From assembly GCF_004349105.1 (NCBI RefSeq), contig NZ_SMLB01000025.1, forward strand, positions 21,232-85,231: a stretch of 64,000 bases of DNA, in the 5' to 3' direction. Shown here piece after piece: positions 8,580-18,433 of the stretch. Source of the stretch: Jiangella aurantiaca (GTDB lineage Bacteria > Actinomycetota > Actinomycetes > Jiangellales > Jiangellaceae). The translations under genes and the position numbers were made by a program. The notes beneath the pieces are model-generated. The model did not search any database. It had not been told where the DNA came from and saw only the letters and a list, made by a program, of their open reading frames with translations. Each line of letters begins with the position of its first letter. Within the stretch, counting starts at the first letter, position 1.

Positions 8580-9410
8580 ATGAGCGAGGTCATGATCACC
8601 GTCGTCGGGAACGTCGCGACGGAACCCCGGCTGGACAAGAACAAGAACGGCGATGCGTTCGCGAGCTTCCGGCTGGCGTGTAGCGGCGCACGGTACGACT
8701 CCCGAACACGGTCGTGGGTCGACGAGGACACGTCCTTCTACACCGTCTACTGCTGGCGATCGCCGCTGGCCGACAACATCAAGGCGTCGCTGCGCAAGGG
8801 CGATCCGGTGGTCGTGTACGGCCGGCTGAAGAATCGCGAGTGGCGCGACGACAACAACCTCGTACGCGTCTCGCCGGAGATCGCCGCCCGCAGTCTCGGC
8901 CACGACCTCTACCGCGGCACGTCCTCGTTCACCAAGGTCACCCGGCAGCCCATCGTCCCCGAGGACGACGACGCCGTCGACTCCGTACGAGCCGCCTACT
9001 TCGCCGCCGAGGACCAGCGCGGCGTCGTCGATCACCGGACCGGCGCGATCGCCTCTGGCCCGCGCCCGCCCGGGACGCAGCCGGGTCACGAACGGCCGGC
9101 GGACGGCGCGTCGCCGATGAACGGCCGCGCCGCCGGCGGCGATCGGACCGTGCCCCACGACCCAGCCACAGCGGTTGACCGTCTGATGGCGGGTGATCGC
9201 ACCGCGGCCGGCGACCGCATGATGGGCGACGACCGGACGACGCGCACGTCGACGACCGCGTCGAGTGCGGAGTCGAGGCCCGCTTCCAGATCTGTGCCGG
9301 GAACCGAGCCGGACCAGGCCGATCCGGGAACCGGCCCGCTCGCGGAGGGTCCTCCGACTCCGCGGTCGAGCAGTCGTACGCGGCGCGAGAAGACCGGCGT
9401 CGCCGGCTGA
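8580..9410 (+). CDS. ssb: Single-stranded DNA-binding protein with long divergent tail
   Basis: This 276-residue protein has an OB fold in about the first 110 residues: MITVVGNVATEPRL, FRLACS, SWVDEDTSFYTVYCW, and GDPVVVYGRLKNREWRDD. These are the strands and aromatic contacts of bacterial SSB. The tail of roughly 160 residues is unusual. It is rich in Gly, Arg, Asp and Pro, carries short DRxxAGDR-like repeats around residues 195-225, and ends in KTGVAG instead of the acidic DDDIPF-type tip that recruits partner proteins. This is therefore probably a secondary SSB rather than the essential replication one. ATG at 8580 is chosen for its AGGAG and because it starts the first OB strand. Two DnaA-box-like sequences lie upstream. 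Confidence 0.88.
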   Translation: MSEVMITVVGNVATEPRLDKNKNGDAFASFRLACSGARYDSRTRSWVDEDTSFYTVYCWRSPLADNIKASLRKGDPVVVYGRLKNREWRDDNNLVRVSPEIAARSLGHDLYRGTSSFTKVTRQPIVPEDDDAVDSVRAAYFAAEDQRGVVDHRTGAIASGPRPPGTQPGHERPADGASPMNGRAAGGDRTVPHDPATAVDRLMAGDRTAAGDRMMGDDRTTRTSTTASSAESRPASRSVPGTEPDQADPGTGPLAEGPPTPRSSSRTRREKTGVAG

Positions 9411-9438
9411 CCGACCCCGTGCCGACCGGGCGTCTTCG

Positions 9439-9495
9439 CCCTTGATCATGTTCGCTCGCGGCGTCCCAGCGACCGCGAGGGAACATGATCAAGGG
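9439..9495. repeat. Long palindrome, family copy 1
   Basis: Two 23-base arms (9439-9461 and 9473-9495) with one mismatch surround an 11-base loop, CGTCCCAGCGA. The arm core TTGATCATGTTCGCT and the loop recur at 49046-49094. The element sits in the 329-bp gap between ssb and ettA and could act as a transcription terminator for ssb, but lacks a T-run. The rest of the gap (9496-9739) holds no gene I can support. Confidence 0.85.
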
Positions 9496-9739
9496 ATGCT
9501 GCGCCGCATGTGGTCACGAAGCGGCTGGACCACGCAGCGGCTGGCCGCGCCGTGGGCACCGCAGCCTGCGTCGTCGCCCCTCTCATGGACTCCAGCGCAG
9601 ATCCTCGTCCCGCGGCGAGCCCTGACCTGTCTTGACCGCCGACGGGCGTCGGACGCTGCCCGGTACGGCGGGCGGCCGTCCTCGTAGAGGGGGACGCGGT
9701 CGTCTCGGGAGCGCGCGAGGCCGTACTCTTGGACTCGTT

Positions 9740-11416
<1,677 letters not shown>

Positions 11417-11425
11417 GGCACCGGC

Positions 11426-11878
11426 GTGCCGCGCCACGTGACACAGGTGCCCCTGCGCTGGGCCGACATGGACGCCTACGGCCATGTCAACAACGTCGTC
11501 TACCTGCGCTACCTGCAGGAGGCGCGCGTCGACATGCTGTTCGTCCATGCCCCGAAGCAGGGCGCGGAGCAGCTCGCCGAGGGCGTCGTCGTGGCGCGGC
11601 ACGAGATCAGCTACCACGCGCCGCTGCACTACCGGGCCGAGCCGGTCCGCGTCGAGACATGGGTGCGCCGCGTCGGCAACTCGTCGTTCGAACTCGGCTA
11701 CGAGGTGCTCGACGTCGACGGTGACGGCGCCCGCACGGTGTACGCGGTCGCGTCGAGCGTGCTGGTCCCCTACGACCTCGACGACGCGCACCCGCGGCGG
11801 GTGGCCCACGAGGAACGGCTGGTGCTCGAGACGTTCCTCGAGCCCGACGGGCCCGAGCCGGGGAAGGCGGCGGCGTGA
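11426..11878 (+). CDS. Hot-dog acyl-CoA thioesterase
   Basis: The protein has 150 residues from a GTG start, 9 bp after ettA. It has the 4-hydroxybenzoyl-CoA thioesterase / YbgC-type hot-dog fold: WADMDAYGHVNNVVYLRYLQ carries the catalytic aspartate-loop motif D-x-x-x-H-V-N-N, then EARVDML, ISYHAPLHYRAEPVRVETWV and SSFELGYEV. These proteins hydrolyse acyl-CoA or acyl-ACP thioesters. It overlaps the next thioesterase by 4 bp (GTGA), and the two probably act together, perhaps as hetero-oligomers. The substrate is unknown. Confidence 0.87.
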   Translation: MPRHVTQVPLRWADMDAYGHVNNVVYLRYLQEARVDMLFVHAPKQGAEQLAEGVVVARHEISYHAPLHYRAEPVRVETWVRRVGNSSFELGYEVLDVDGDGARTVYAVASSVLVPYDLDDAHPRRVAHEERLVLETFLEPDGPEPGKAAA

Positions 11879-12282
11879 GGCACGTCTACGAATGCTCCGT
11901 CCGATTCGACGACCTCGACGCGTTCGGGCACGTCAACAACGTGACGTTCGCCGAGTACCTGCAGGAGGCGCGGGTCGACTTCGCGCACCGGCAGCTCGTG
12001 TCGTCGGGCAACGCGCCGCACGAGGGCTCCGTCGTCGTGCAGCAGAGCATCGACTATCTCGCGCCGGTCCCGTTCCGCACCGAGCCGCTGCAGGTCGAGG
12101 TGTGGGTGACGCGCATCGGTACGACGTCGTTCGAGGTCGCGTACGAGGTCAAGGACGAGACGACGCTGTACGCGCGGGCCACCGGCGTGCTGGTCGCGTT
12201 CGACGTCCGGGCGAACACGCCGCGGCCGGTCAGCCCGGTCGAGCGCAAGATCCTCGAGCGCTACCTCGAGCCGGCGTCGTGA
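11875..12282 (+). CDS. Second hot-dog thioesterase
   Basis: This protein of 135 residues is a paralogue of the preceding gene, with a GTG start inside its stop. It keeps the catalytic loop FDDLDAFGHVNNVTFAEYLQ, then EARVDFAH, QSIDYLAPVPFRTEPLQVEV and TSFEVAYEVKD. The tandem duplication with translational coupling implies stoichiometric expression. A third coupled gene of unknown function follows through another GTGA overlap. Confidence 0.86.
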   Translation: MRHVYECSVRFDDLDAFGHVNNVTFAEYLQEARVDFAHRQLVSSGNAPHEGSVVVQQSIDYLAPVPFRTEPLQVEVWVTRIGTTSFEVAYEVKDETTLYARATGVLVAFDVRANTPRPVSPVERKILERYLEPAS

Positions 12283-12923
12283 CGTCGTTCGTCCCCGCCC
12301 ATCCCGGAGCTGCCGCCGACCTCGCGACGTTCGCCCGCCGGGTCGCCAAGTACGAGCCCGACTCAGTGCTGCGCATCGTCGCCCACGGGACGGTCCTCGG
12401 CTGCTTCGCCGAGACCCCGTTCGACGCGCTCGCGCTGCGGGCCGTCGCGCTCGCCGAGCCCGCCGACTTCGATGTGGTCGTCGAGGCCGGCAACCTCGCC
12501 GCCCGGGCGGTCGGCGCGGCCGGCACGTTCGAGCTGCCGCCGGCGCTGCCTGCGCTACGGTGGGCCAGCAGCCTGCCGCCGCGGTCCGGCTGGACCGAGC
12601 TCGCCCGGCTCCCGCTGACCGCCGTCGTCGCCGATGTCGAGCGCGGCGTCGAGGAGTTCCGCACCCGCGCGGCCGGGGTCGCCGACGGCAAGTCGCTGCG
12701 AGCGGGCCGGGCGGCGTTGGAGGGACTGGCGACGGAGATCTGGGACCGCGAGCTGGCCGCCGGCATGCCGCTGCGGCTCGCGCACGCTGCCTCGTCGTAC
12801 GGGTTCCTCGGCGGGCCCGACGGCGCGGAGGTCGCGCTGCGCTCGGTCGGCGCCTGGTGGCGGCTGGACGCTCCGAACGGTTCGGTGCTCGCCCGCAGCG
12901 GCCTCGCGCTCTTCGCCCTCTGA
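12279..12923 (+). CDS. Conserved hypothetical protein coupled to the thioesterases
   Basis: I do not recognise a family for this 214-residue protein. It is translationally coupled (GTGA) to the upstream thioesterase. It has no signal peptide or membrane segment and is alanine- and leucine-rich. The N-terminal half has alternating strands and helices such as VLRIVAHGTVLGCFAETPFD. The C-terminal half contains GKSLRAGRAALEGLATEIWD and ends FALL-like at FALF-type residues (SGLALFAL). Codon use matches the neighbours and the frame is long, so it is a real gene. An actinobacterial ettA-thioesterase-associated protein is as far as one can go. Confidence 0.7.
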   Translation: MTSFVPAHPGAAADLATFARRVAKYEPDSVLRIVAHGTVLGCFAETPFDALALRAVALAEPADFDVVVEAGNLAARAVGAAGTFELPPALPALRWASSLPPRSGWTELARLPLTAVVADVERGVEEFRTRAAGVADGKSLRAGRAALEGLATEIWDRELAAGMPLRLAHAASSYGFLGGPDGAEVALRSVGAWWRLDAPNGSVLARSGLALFAL

Positions 12924-12962
12924 CGCGGGCCGCTCCTACCTCGGTGCGTCTCTGCCCAGCCG

Positions 12963-13023
12963 GTTGATCACGGAGGAATCGGGCTTCTGCGACACTGGGA
13001 AGCCCGAGTTCTCCGTGATCAAC
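12963..13023. repeat. Long inverted repeat
   Basis: Arms of 24 bases (12963-12986 and 13000-13023) differ at two positions and enclose a 13-base loop. The arm starts GTTGATCACGGAG and the other ends CTCCGTGATCAAC. It shares the TTGATCA outer motif with the palindromes at 9439 and 49046, but the inner sequence differs, so membership in the same family is doubtful. It lies between convergent genes and may help terminate transcription. Confidence 0.75.
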
Positions 13024-13061
13024 GCACGGGAGAGGTGGTCGGTATCGACTGTGGACGCAGG

Positions 13062-13100
13062 GACGGGGCGTCACCACCCAGTGAGCGGTGACGCCCCGTC
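13062..13100. terminator. Bidirectional hairpin terminator
   Basis: A perfect 14-bp stem (GACGGGGCGTCACC at 13062-13075, complement at 13087-13100) encloses an 11-base loop. It sits directly at the end of the minus-strand glucosidase gene and downstream of the plus-strand thioesterase operon, where both transcripts must stop. No T-run follows, as is usual in high-GC actinobacteria. Confidence 0.7.
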
Positions 13101-13111
13101 GAGACGACGAC

Positions 13112-14752
13112 TCAGACGGCGAGCCAGACGGCGGTGTCGGTGGGCAGCCGGCCGTCGGCGTCGAGCGGCCCGCTGGCCAGAATGACCTCGCGGTGCGCCG
13201 GGAGCGTCGACGGCGTCGCGCCCAGGTTCACCACACACGCGAACCCGCGGCCGCGCTGGAACGCCACCACGTCGTCGGCGGTCTCGTCGATCCAGGTCAG
13301 CGGCTCGACCGACGGGATGGACCGGCGCAGCCGGAGACCGTCGCGGTACAGGGAGAGCATGGACGCCGGGTCGCCGTCCTCGGCCTCGACGGACAGCTCG
13401 CCCCAGCCGGCCGGCTGCGGCAGCCAGGCGCCGCCCGAGCCGAACCCGTACGAGGACCCCGAGACGGACCACGGCAGCGGCACCCGGCAGCCGTCGCGGC
13501 CGCGCTCGGTGTGGCCGGACCGCTCCCACACCGGGTCCTGCAGGGACCCCTCCGGCAGGTCGAGCACCTCCGGCAGGCCGAGCTCCTGGCCTTGGTAGAC
13601 GTACGCCCCGCCGGGGAGCGCCAGCATGAGCAGCGCCGCCGCCCGCGCCCGCCGCGTCCCCAGCTCGACGTCGACAGGGCCCTTCGCCTTGCCGGCGTGC
13701 CCGGTGCCGGCCGCCGTCACGTCGCGGCCGTACCGCGTGACGACCCGCTCGACGTCGTGGTTCTCGAGCACCCAGGTGGCTGGCGCGCCGACCGACGCGA
13801 GCGTGCTGACGGAGTCGTCGATGGAGCGGCGCAGGTCGGCGGCCGTCCACGCGGACTTCAGGTAGCCGAAGTTGAACGCGCTGTGCAGTTCGTCGTCGCG
13901 CAGGTAACGGGCCAGCCGCTCGGCCGGCTCGACCCACGCTTCGGCGACGTACAGTCTCGGCGGGTCGTAGGAGTCGGCGACCTCGCGCCAGCCGCGGTAG
14001 ATGTCGTGCACGCCGTCGCGGTCGAAGAACGGGTGGTCGGCGATGCTGGGGCGGTCGAGCAGGCCGGACTCGTCGTACGGGAGGTCCGGCCCGGCCATGT
14101 TCTTGACCATGCCGTGCGCCACGTCGATGCGGAAGCCGTCGACGCCGAGGTCGAACCAGAACCGCAGGATGTCGAGGAACTCGGCCCTGACCTCGGGGTT
14201 CTCCCAGTCGAAGTCGGGCTGCGACACGTCGAAGATGTGGAAGTACCACTGGCCGGGCGTGCCGTCGGGCTCGGTGACCCGCTCCCACGCGAGTCCGCCG
14301 AAGACGCTGCGCCAGTTGTTCGGCGGCAGCGCGCCGTCGGGTCCGCGGCCGTCGCGGAAGATGTAGCGCGCCCGCTCCGGCGACCCTGGACCGGCGGCCA
14401 GCGCCTCCCTGAACCACCGGTGGTCCCACGAGCTGTGGTTCGGCACGATGTCGAGCAGGACCTTCAGGCCCAGCCCGTGTGCCTCGTCGAGCAGCGACTT
14501 CGCCTGCACGAGGTCGCCGAACCGCGGATCGATGTCGCGGAAGTCGGCGACGTCGTACCCGCCGTCGTTCAGCGGCGACGGGTACCACGGGTTGATCCAC
14601 AGCGCGTCGATGCCGAGGTCGCGCACGTACGGGAGCCGCTCGCGAAGACCGGCGATGTCGCCCTCGCCGTCGCCGTTACCGTCGGCGAAGGATCGGATGT
14701 ACACCTGGTAGATGACGGCGTCTCTCCACCAGTCACGGGAAGCCTGAGTCAC
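13112..14752 (-). CDS. GH13 alpha-glucosidase / oligo-1,6-glucosidase type
   Basis: This 546-residue cytoplasmic protein of glycoside hydrolase family 13 starts WWRDAVIYQVYIRSFAD, typical of the oligo-1,6-glucosidase/trehalose-related branch. The conserved regions are DIVPNHSSWDHRWF (region I), GFRIDVAHGM with the nucleophile Asp, YVAEAWVEP with the acid/base Glu, and VLENHDVERVV with the third Asp. No signal peptide is present, so it likely cleaves imported alpha-glucosides such as maltose or isomaltose. GTG at 14752 starts the protein just before the first conserved block. It is a lone gene bounded downstream by a strong hairpin; no sugar transporter is adjacent. Confidence 0.9.
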   Translation of the reverse strand: MTQASRDWWRDAVIYQVYIRSFADGNGDGEGDIAGLRERLPYVRDLGIDALWINPWYPSPLNDGGYDVADFRDIDPRFGDLVQAKSLLDEAHGLGLKVLLDIVPNHSSWDHRWFREALAAGPGSPERARYIFRDGRGPDGALPPNNWRSVFGGLAWERVTEPDGTPGQWYFHIFDVSQPDFDWENPEVRAEFLDILRFWFDLGVDGFRIDVAHGMVKNMAGPDLPYDESGLLDRPSIADHPFFDRDGVHDIYRGWREVADSYDPPRLYVAEAWVEPAERLARYLRDDELHSAFNFGYLKSAWTAADLRRSIDDSVSTLASVGAPATWVLENHDVERVVTRYGRDVTAAGTGHAGKAKGPVDVELGTRRARAAALLMLALPGGAYVYQGQELGLPEVLDLPEGSLQDPVWERSGHTERGRDGCRVPLPWSVSGSSYGFGSGGAWLPQPAGWGELSVEAEDGDPASMLSLYRDGLRLRRSIPSVEPLTWIDETADDVVAFQRGRGFACVVNLGATPSTLPAHREVILASGPLDADGRLPTDTAVWLAV

Positions 14753-14941
14753 GGGACACCAGCCTAGAACAGCCCTACGGCACGTGCGACGTCGCGCGTG
14801 CCGGCCGCGGCGTCGAGCAGCACCGCGATTCTTCTTTCCCTCATGGGACTCGCCGTCGCCGGGAACCTCGCGGCCGACCTTGCGGCTCGCACCGGGTGTG
14901 GTGTCATGGCGGTTCACGCCAACGCCGAGGAGTGGTACATC

Positions 14942-15460
14942 GTGCATGGTCCCGACCTGCTGATCGACGCGTTCGGCCGGATCCGCGAGCGGGTCCATGC
15001 GACGGTCGGCGGACTGACGCCGAGCCAACTCGCCTACCGCGTCGACCCGGACGCGAACACGATCGCCTGGCTGGTCTGGCACCTGACCCGCATCCAGGAC
15101 GACCACGTCGCGCACGTGGCCGGCATCGACCAGGTGTGGACGTCGGGTGGCTGGCACGAGCGGTTCGGCCTGCCGTTCCCGCCCGCGGCGACCGGCTACG
15201 GGCACCGCAGCTCCGACGTAGGGGCGGTCGTGGTCGACGACCCGGCGCTGCTCATCGGCTACCACGACGCCACGCATGAGATCACCGAGGGTTTCCTGCG
15301 CGAGCTCGACGACGAGACGCTGGGCCGCGTCGTCGACGAGAGCTGGGACCCGCCGGTGACGATGGGCGTGCGGCTGGTCAGCGTCATCGGCGACAGCTAC
15401 CAGCACATCGGCCAGGCGGCGTTCGTGCGCGGCGTCCTGACCCGGCTCGGCGTCGCCTGA
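14942..15460 (+). CDS. DinB/DUF664-family protein (mycothiol-transferase-like)
   Basis: This protein of 172 residues starts with LLIDAFGRIRERVHATVGGL and TIAWLVWHLTRIQDDHVAHV, a DinB-like four-helix bundle of the DUF664 group. The histidines that coordinate a divalent metal are in the WHLTRIQDDH helix and in YQHIGQ near the C-terminus. Relatives act as mycothiol-dependent S-transferases in actinobacteria (family knowledge). GTG at 14942 is preferred over ATG at 14906 because GAGGAG lies 9 bases upstream and the product then begins exactly at the family's first helix. Its last 77 bp overlap the convergent MFS gene. Confidence 0.82.
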   Translation: MHGPDLLIDAFGRIRERVHATVGGLTPSQLAYRVDPDANTIAWLVWHLTRIQDDHVAHVAGIDQVWTSGGWHERFGLPFPPAATGYGHRSSDVGAVVVDDPALLIGYHDATHEITEGFLRELDDETLGRVVDESWDPPVTMGVRLVSVIGDSYQHIGQAAFVRGVLTRLGVA

Positions 15461-16625
15461 CGGCGGAGACCGCGCGGAGCGCCGGCCAGGTGAGCAGCGC
15501 CAGCCCGGCGGCCACGGCTGCGACGGCGACCATCGCTCCGGGCAGCCCGGCGACGGCGGCCCAGTACCCGACGTAGACGGGTCCGGCGAGGAAGCCGAGG
15601 TAGGCGATGGTGGCCACGACGGAGGTCGCGGTGCCCTTGGCGGACTCGTCGACCCGCAGCACGGCCAGGGCGAGCAGCGTCGGATAGAGCACGGCGGTGC
15701 CCGCCGCGGCCAGGCCGACCCCGGTCAGCGCGACCGCGACGGTGGGTGCAGCGGCGACCACGACGGTGCCGGCTGCGGCAGCCGCGGCGCCGATGATCAG
15801 GACGGCGAGCGGGTGCCCGGCGCTGAGACCGGCGACGGCGAACCGGGCGACCGCGACGACCGCGGCGAAGACCGCCGGCCCGGCGGCGGCCACCGCGGGC
15901 CCGGCGGACAGGACGTCGTCCAGATACTCCGCACTCCAACTCTGGTGCGCGTTCTCCACGGCGAAGGCCAGTGCCGCGAGACCGCCGACGACGAGCAACG
16001 GCAGCGGCCGCAGCGTGCCGAAGAACCGGCGTGGGGGCGAGCCCGCGGCCGGCGGACGTACGCCGGCGCGGACGCGGTCGTCGGTGCGGGCGCCGGCCCA
16101 CGTGAGAATGCCCGCCGCGGCACCCACAGCGGCAGCCAGCAGGAACGGCACGGCGACCGCTGCGCCGGCGCCACGGAGGACGCCGCTGACCAGGCTGGCC
16201 CCCACGACGCCGGCGGAGAACACGCCGTGCGCCCGGGCGATCACCGGGCGGCGGCCAGATGCCCGCTCGGCCGAGGCCGCCGCCGCGTTGTTCGCCACGT
16301 CGGCGGCTCCGGACACCGCGCCGAGGGCGACCAGCCCCGTAACCAGGCCGACGAACCCGTGGCCGGTGAGTGCCACGATCACGCCGGTGCAGCCCAGCGC
16401 CACCTGCAGGACCGCTGTGACCCGGTGCCCGAACCGGTCCACCGCCGGGCCCGTGAGCAGCATCGCCGGCAGCGCCCCGGCGCCGATGAACAGCAGCGCC
16501 GTACCCAGCTGCCCATGCCCGAGTCCGGCCTGCTCACGCACCGCTGGCAGCATGGCGCCCCACACGCCCCACAAGCAGCCGAAGGCGGCGAATCCGGCGT
16601 ACGCGGCACGCGGCAGGGCCGTCAC
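15384..16625 (-). CDS. MFS transporter paired with a CGNR regulator
   Basis: About 413 residues with 12 hydrophobic segments make an MFS permease. Motif A is seen as GPAVDRFGHRVTAVLQ, and AAYAGFAAFGCLWGVWGAML is the first membrane helix. It resembles the fucose-permease-like / YbjJ-type exporters of actinobacteria; the substrate is unknown. GTG at 16625 has GGAGGA just upstream at close spacing; GTG at 16643 is an alternative. The last 25 residues are arginine-rich and lie antisense to the DUF664 gene. It is divergent from a CGNR zinc-finger gene, an arrangement repeated at 22.2-24.2 kb. Confidence 0.85.
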   Translation of the reverse strand: MTALPRAAYAGFAAFGCLWGVWGAMLPAVREQAGLGHGQLGTALLFIGAGALPAMLLTGPAVDRFGHRVTAVLQVALGCTGVIVALTGHGFVGLVTGLVALGAVSGAADVANNAAAASAERASGRRPVIARAHGVFSAGVVGASLVSGVLRGAGAAVAVPFLLAAAVGAAAGILTWAGARTDDRVRAGVRPPAAGSPPRRFFGTLRPLPLLVVGGLAALAFAVENAHQSWSAEYLDDVLSAGPAVAAAGPAVFAAVVAVARFAVAGLSAGHPLAVLIIGAAAAAAGTVVVAAAPTVAVALTGVGLAAAGTAVLYPTLLALAVLRVDESAKGTATSVVATIAYLGFLAGPVYVGYWAAVAGLPGAMVAVAAVAAGLALLTWPALRAVSAVRRRRAGSGRRARTPPGRCAGSCRR

Positions 16626-16743
16626 GGTTCCTCCGTTCACCACCCAGCGTTACGGTCCACAAGGCCTTTCGCTCGTCACCACTACCCGAGGCTGTTACGC
16701 TCAAACACATAGATTGCCCGTATCAATGGGAGGGCGGTCGAAG

Positions 16744-17358
16744 GTGACGTTCAAGCTGATCGGTGGCCACCCGGCCGTGGACTTCGTCAACACGGTCGGT
16801 GGTTTCGAGCCCGCGCTGGTAGAGCTGCTGCCGGGCTACGCGGACCTGGTCGCCTGGGCCGAGCAGGCGGGGCTCATCACGGACGACCACGCCGCGCGGC
16901 TGCGCAGGGTCGCAGAGTGCGAGCCCGGCGCGGCCGCGGCGACGCTGTCCGCCGCCCGACGACTGCGCGCGGACCTCGATGCGGTGATCCGGGCCGAACT
17001 GGCCGGAGGTGCGCCGGCGGAGGACCACCTCGAGGCAATTCGCGACGCCTACCTCGCCGCGCTGGCGCACGCGCGGCTGACCCGCCGCTCGGCCTACGGC
17101 TGGCAATGGCCGGCGTCGTCGGCCGACCCGGACAGCGTGCTGTGGCCCGTCGCCCGGCAGGCCGTCGACCTGCTGAGCATGACCGACCTGACCCGGCTGG
17201 CGGAGTGCTCGACGGTGAACTGCCGGTGGATCTACCTGGATCGGACCAAGAACCACAACCGGCGCTGGTGCAGCGACGACACCTGCGGCGCCAGCGCCCG
17301 GATGCGCCGCTACCGCGCCACCCAGCGCCACCGCGCCCCGGCGGCCCGCTCGGAGTGA
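16744..17358 (+). CDS. CGNR zinc-finger protein (ABATE domain regulator)
   Basis: The protein has about 204 residues. The N-terminal stress-induced ABATE-type domain begins IGGHPAVDFVNTVGGFEP. The C-terminal zinc finger has CSTVNCRWIYLDRTKN, then RRWCSDDTCGASARMRRYRA. The four zinc cysteines are present, but the family-naming CGNR has become CGAS while the flanking basic residues are kept. GTG at 16744 has GGGAGG 10 bases upstream. It diverges from the MFS gene across about 118 bp and probably regulates it, an inference from gene order and from the second pair in this window. Confidence 0.86.
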   Translation: MTFKLIGGHPAVDFVNTVGGFEPALVELLPGYADLVAWAEQAGLITDDHAARLRRVAECEPGAAAATLSAARRLRADLDAVIRAELAGGAPAEDHLEAIRDAYLAALAHARLTRRSAYGWQWPASSADPDSVLWPVARQAVDLLSMTDLTRLAECSTVNCRWIYLDRTKNHNRRWCSDDTCGASARMRRYRATQRHRAPAARSE

Positions 17359-17368
17359 GCCGGTTCCG

Positions 17369-17752
17369 TCAGTCCTCGAAGGTGTTCACCATGGAGTGCG
17401 CCGCCCGCTCGAGGTAGTCCCACAGGGTGTCGCGGTAGATCGGCGGCAGGTCGAGCTCGTCGACCGCGGTGCGCATGTGCAGCAGCCAGCGGTCGCGCGC
17501 CGCCGGGTTGACCTTGAACGGCGCGTGCCGCATGCGCAGCCGCGGGTGACCGCGCTGGTCGGAGTACGTCGTCGGGCCGCCCCAGTACTGCTCGAGGAAC
17601 AGCAGCAGCCGCTCCTCCGCCGGGCCGAGGTCCTCCTCGGGGTACAGCGGCTTCAGAAGCGGATCGGTGGCGACGCCCTCGTAGAAGCGGTGCACGAGCT
17701 TCGCGAACGTCTCGTGCCCGCCGACGGCGTCGTAGAAGTTGTCCAGGCGCAT
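17369..17752 (-). CDS. glbO: Group II truncated hemoglobin (trHbO)
   Basis: This 127-residue truncated globin is of normal length. [21 protein letters not shown] begins the fold, and [20 protein letters not shown] carries the Trp/Tyr group II features. RLRMRHAPF supplies the proximal histidine. The heme protein binds O2 or NO in the cytoplasm and is generally linked to oxygen or nitrosative stress (family knowledge). ATG at 17752 is 8 bases from GGAGG; longer upstream frames are not needed. It is divergent from osmC with a shared 183-bp region, so the two could respond to related oxidative signals. Confidence 0.92.
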   Translation of the reverse strand: MRLDNFYDAVGGHETFAKLVHRFYEGVATDPLLKPLYPEEDLGPAEERLLLFLEQYWGGPTTYSDQRGHPRLRMRHAPFKVNPAARDRWLLHMRTAVDELDLPPIYRDTLWDYLERAAHSMVNTFED

Positions 17753-17935
17753 GGTCACGTCCTCCATAGTCGTCGCCCGCATCCCCCAGATGCAAAGTCC
17801 ATAGCCGACCGCGAGGTCCCAAACGGCGGCGAGTCCCACAAGGAAAAGGGAACCAGTGCCCCTGGCCACACAGCCTCGGGCCGGGCAGGAGAGGATGGTC
17901 GCGGTCTCTGACACGTCGCATAGGAGGACACGTTC

Positions 17936-18367
17936 ATGGCAACGACCCGTACCGCCACCGCGCGCTGGGAAGGCTCGCTGTTCGAGGGGGCCGGCCGCGT
18001 CACGCTCGACTCGTCGGGACTCGGCACCTACGACGTCACGTGGGCCGCGCGCACGGAGGCGCCCAACGGCAAGACGTCGCCCGAGGAACTGATCGCGGCC
18101 GCGCACTCGTCCTGCTTCTCGATGGCGTTCTCCAACGGGCTGGCCAAGGCGGGCACGCCGCCCACGTCGCTGGAGACGTCTGCGGATGTGACGTTCCAGC
18201 CGGGTGAGGGCATCACCGGCATCAAGATCACGGTGCGGGGCGTGGTGCCGGGCATCTCCAGCGAGGACTTCGTCGCCGCGGCCGAGGACGCCAAGGCCAA
18301 CTGCCCGGTCAGCAAGGCGCTGACCGGCACGACCATCACGCTCGACGCCGCACTCGCCGACGCCTGA
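17936..18367 (+). CDS. OsmC-family peroxiredoxin
   Basis: The protein has 143 residues. Both redox cysteines of OsmC/Ohr proteins are present, C60 in [12 protein letters not shown] and C123 in [11 protein letters not shown]. The order and spacing fit the OsmC subfamily of thiol peroxidases that reduce organic hydroperoxides. AGGAGG precedes the ATG. It is the last gene before a bidirectional terminator at 18381-18414, and is divergent from the trHbO gene. Confidence 0.93.
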   Translation: MATTRTATARWEGSLFEGAGRVTLDSSGLGTYDVTWAARTEAPNGKTSPEELIAAAHSSCFSMAFSNGLAKAGTPPTSLETSADVTFQPGEGITGIKITVRGVVPGISSEDFVAAAEDAKANCPVSKALTGTTITLDAALADA

Positions 18368-18380
18368 GCGCCCGGCCGCC

Positions 18381-18414
18381 GGAGGTCTGCTGTCGAGGTC
18401 GACCGCAGACCTCC
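18381..18414. terminator. Bidirectional hairpin terminator
   Basis: A perfect 10-bp stem, GGAGGTCTGC (18381-18390) with GCAGACCTCC (18405-18414), has a 14-base loop. It lies in the 66-bp gap between convergent osmC and mscS, placed to stop both transcripts. Confidence 0.75.
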
Positions 18415-18433
18415 AGTGCCGCCCGGGCCACCG

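Noticed and set aside
5985..9449. Very long open frame of about 1150 codons on the minus strand
   Set aside because: It is antisense to the two GTPase genes and ssb; composition is that of a GC-rich shadow frame and no domain is recognisable.
14798..14941. Longer N-terminus for the DUF664 gene
   Set aside because: The upstream part has no ribosome site and lies before the family's conserved first helix; GTG 14942 has GAGGAG at good spacing.
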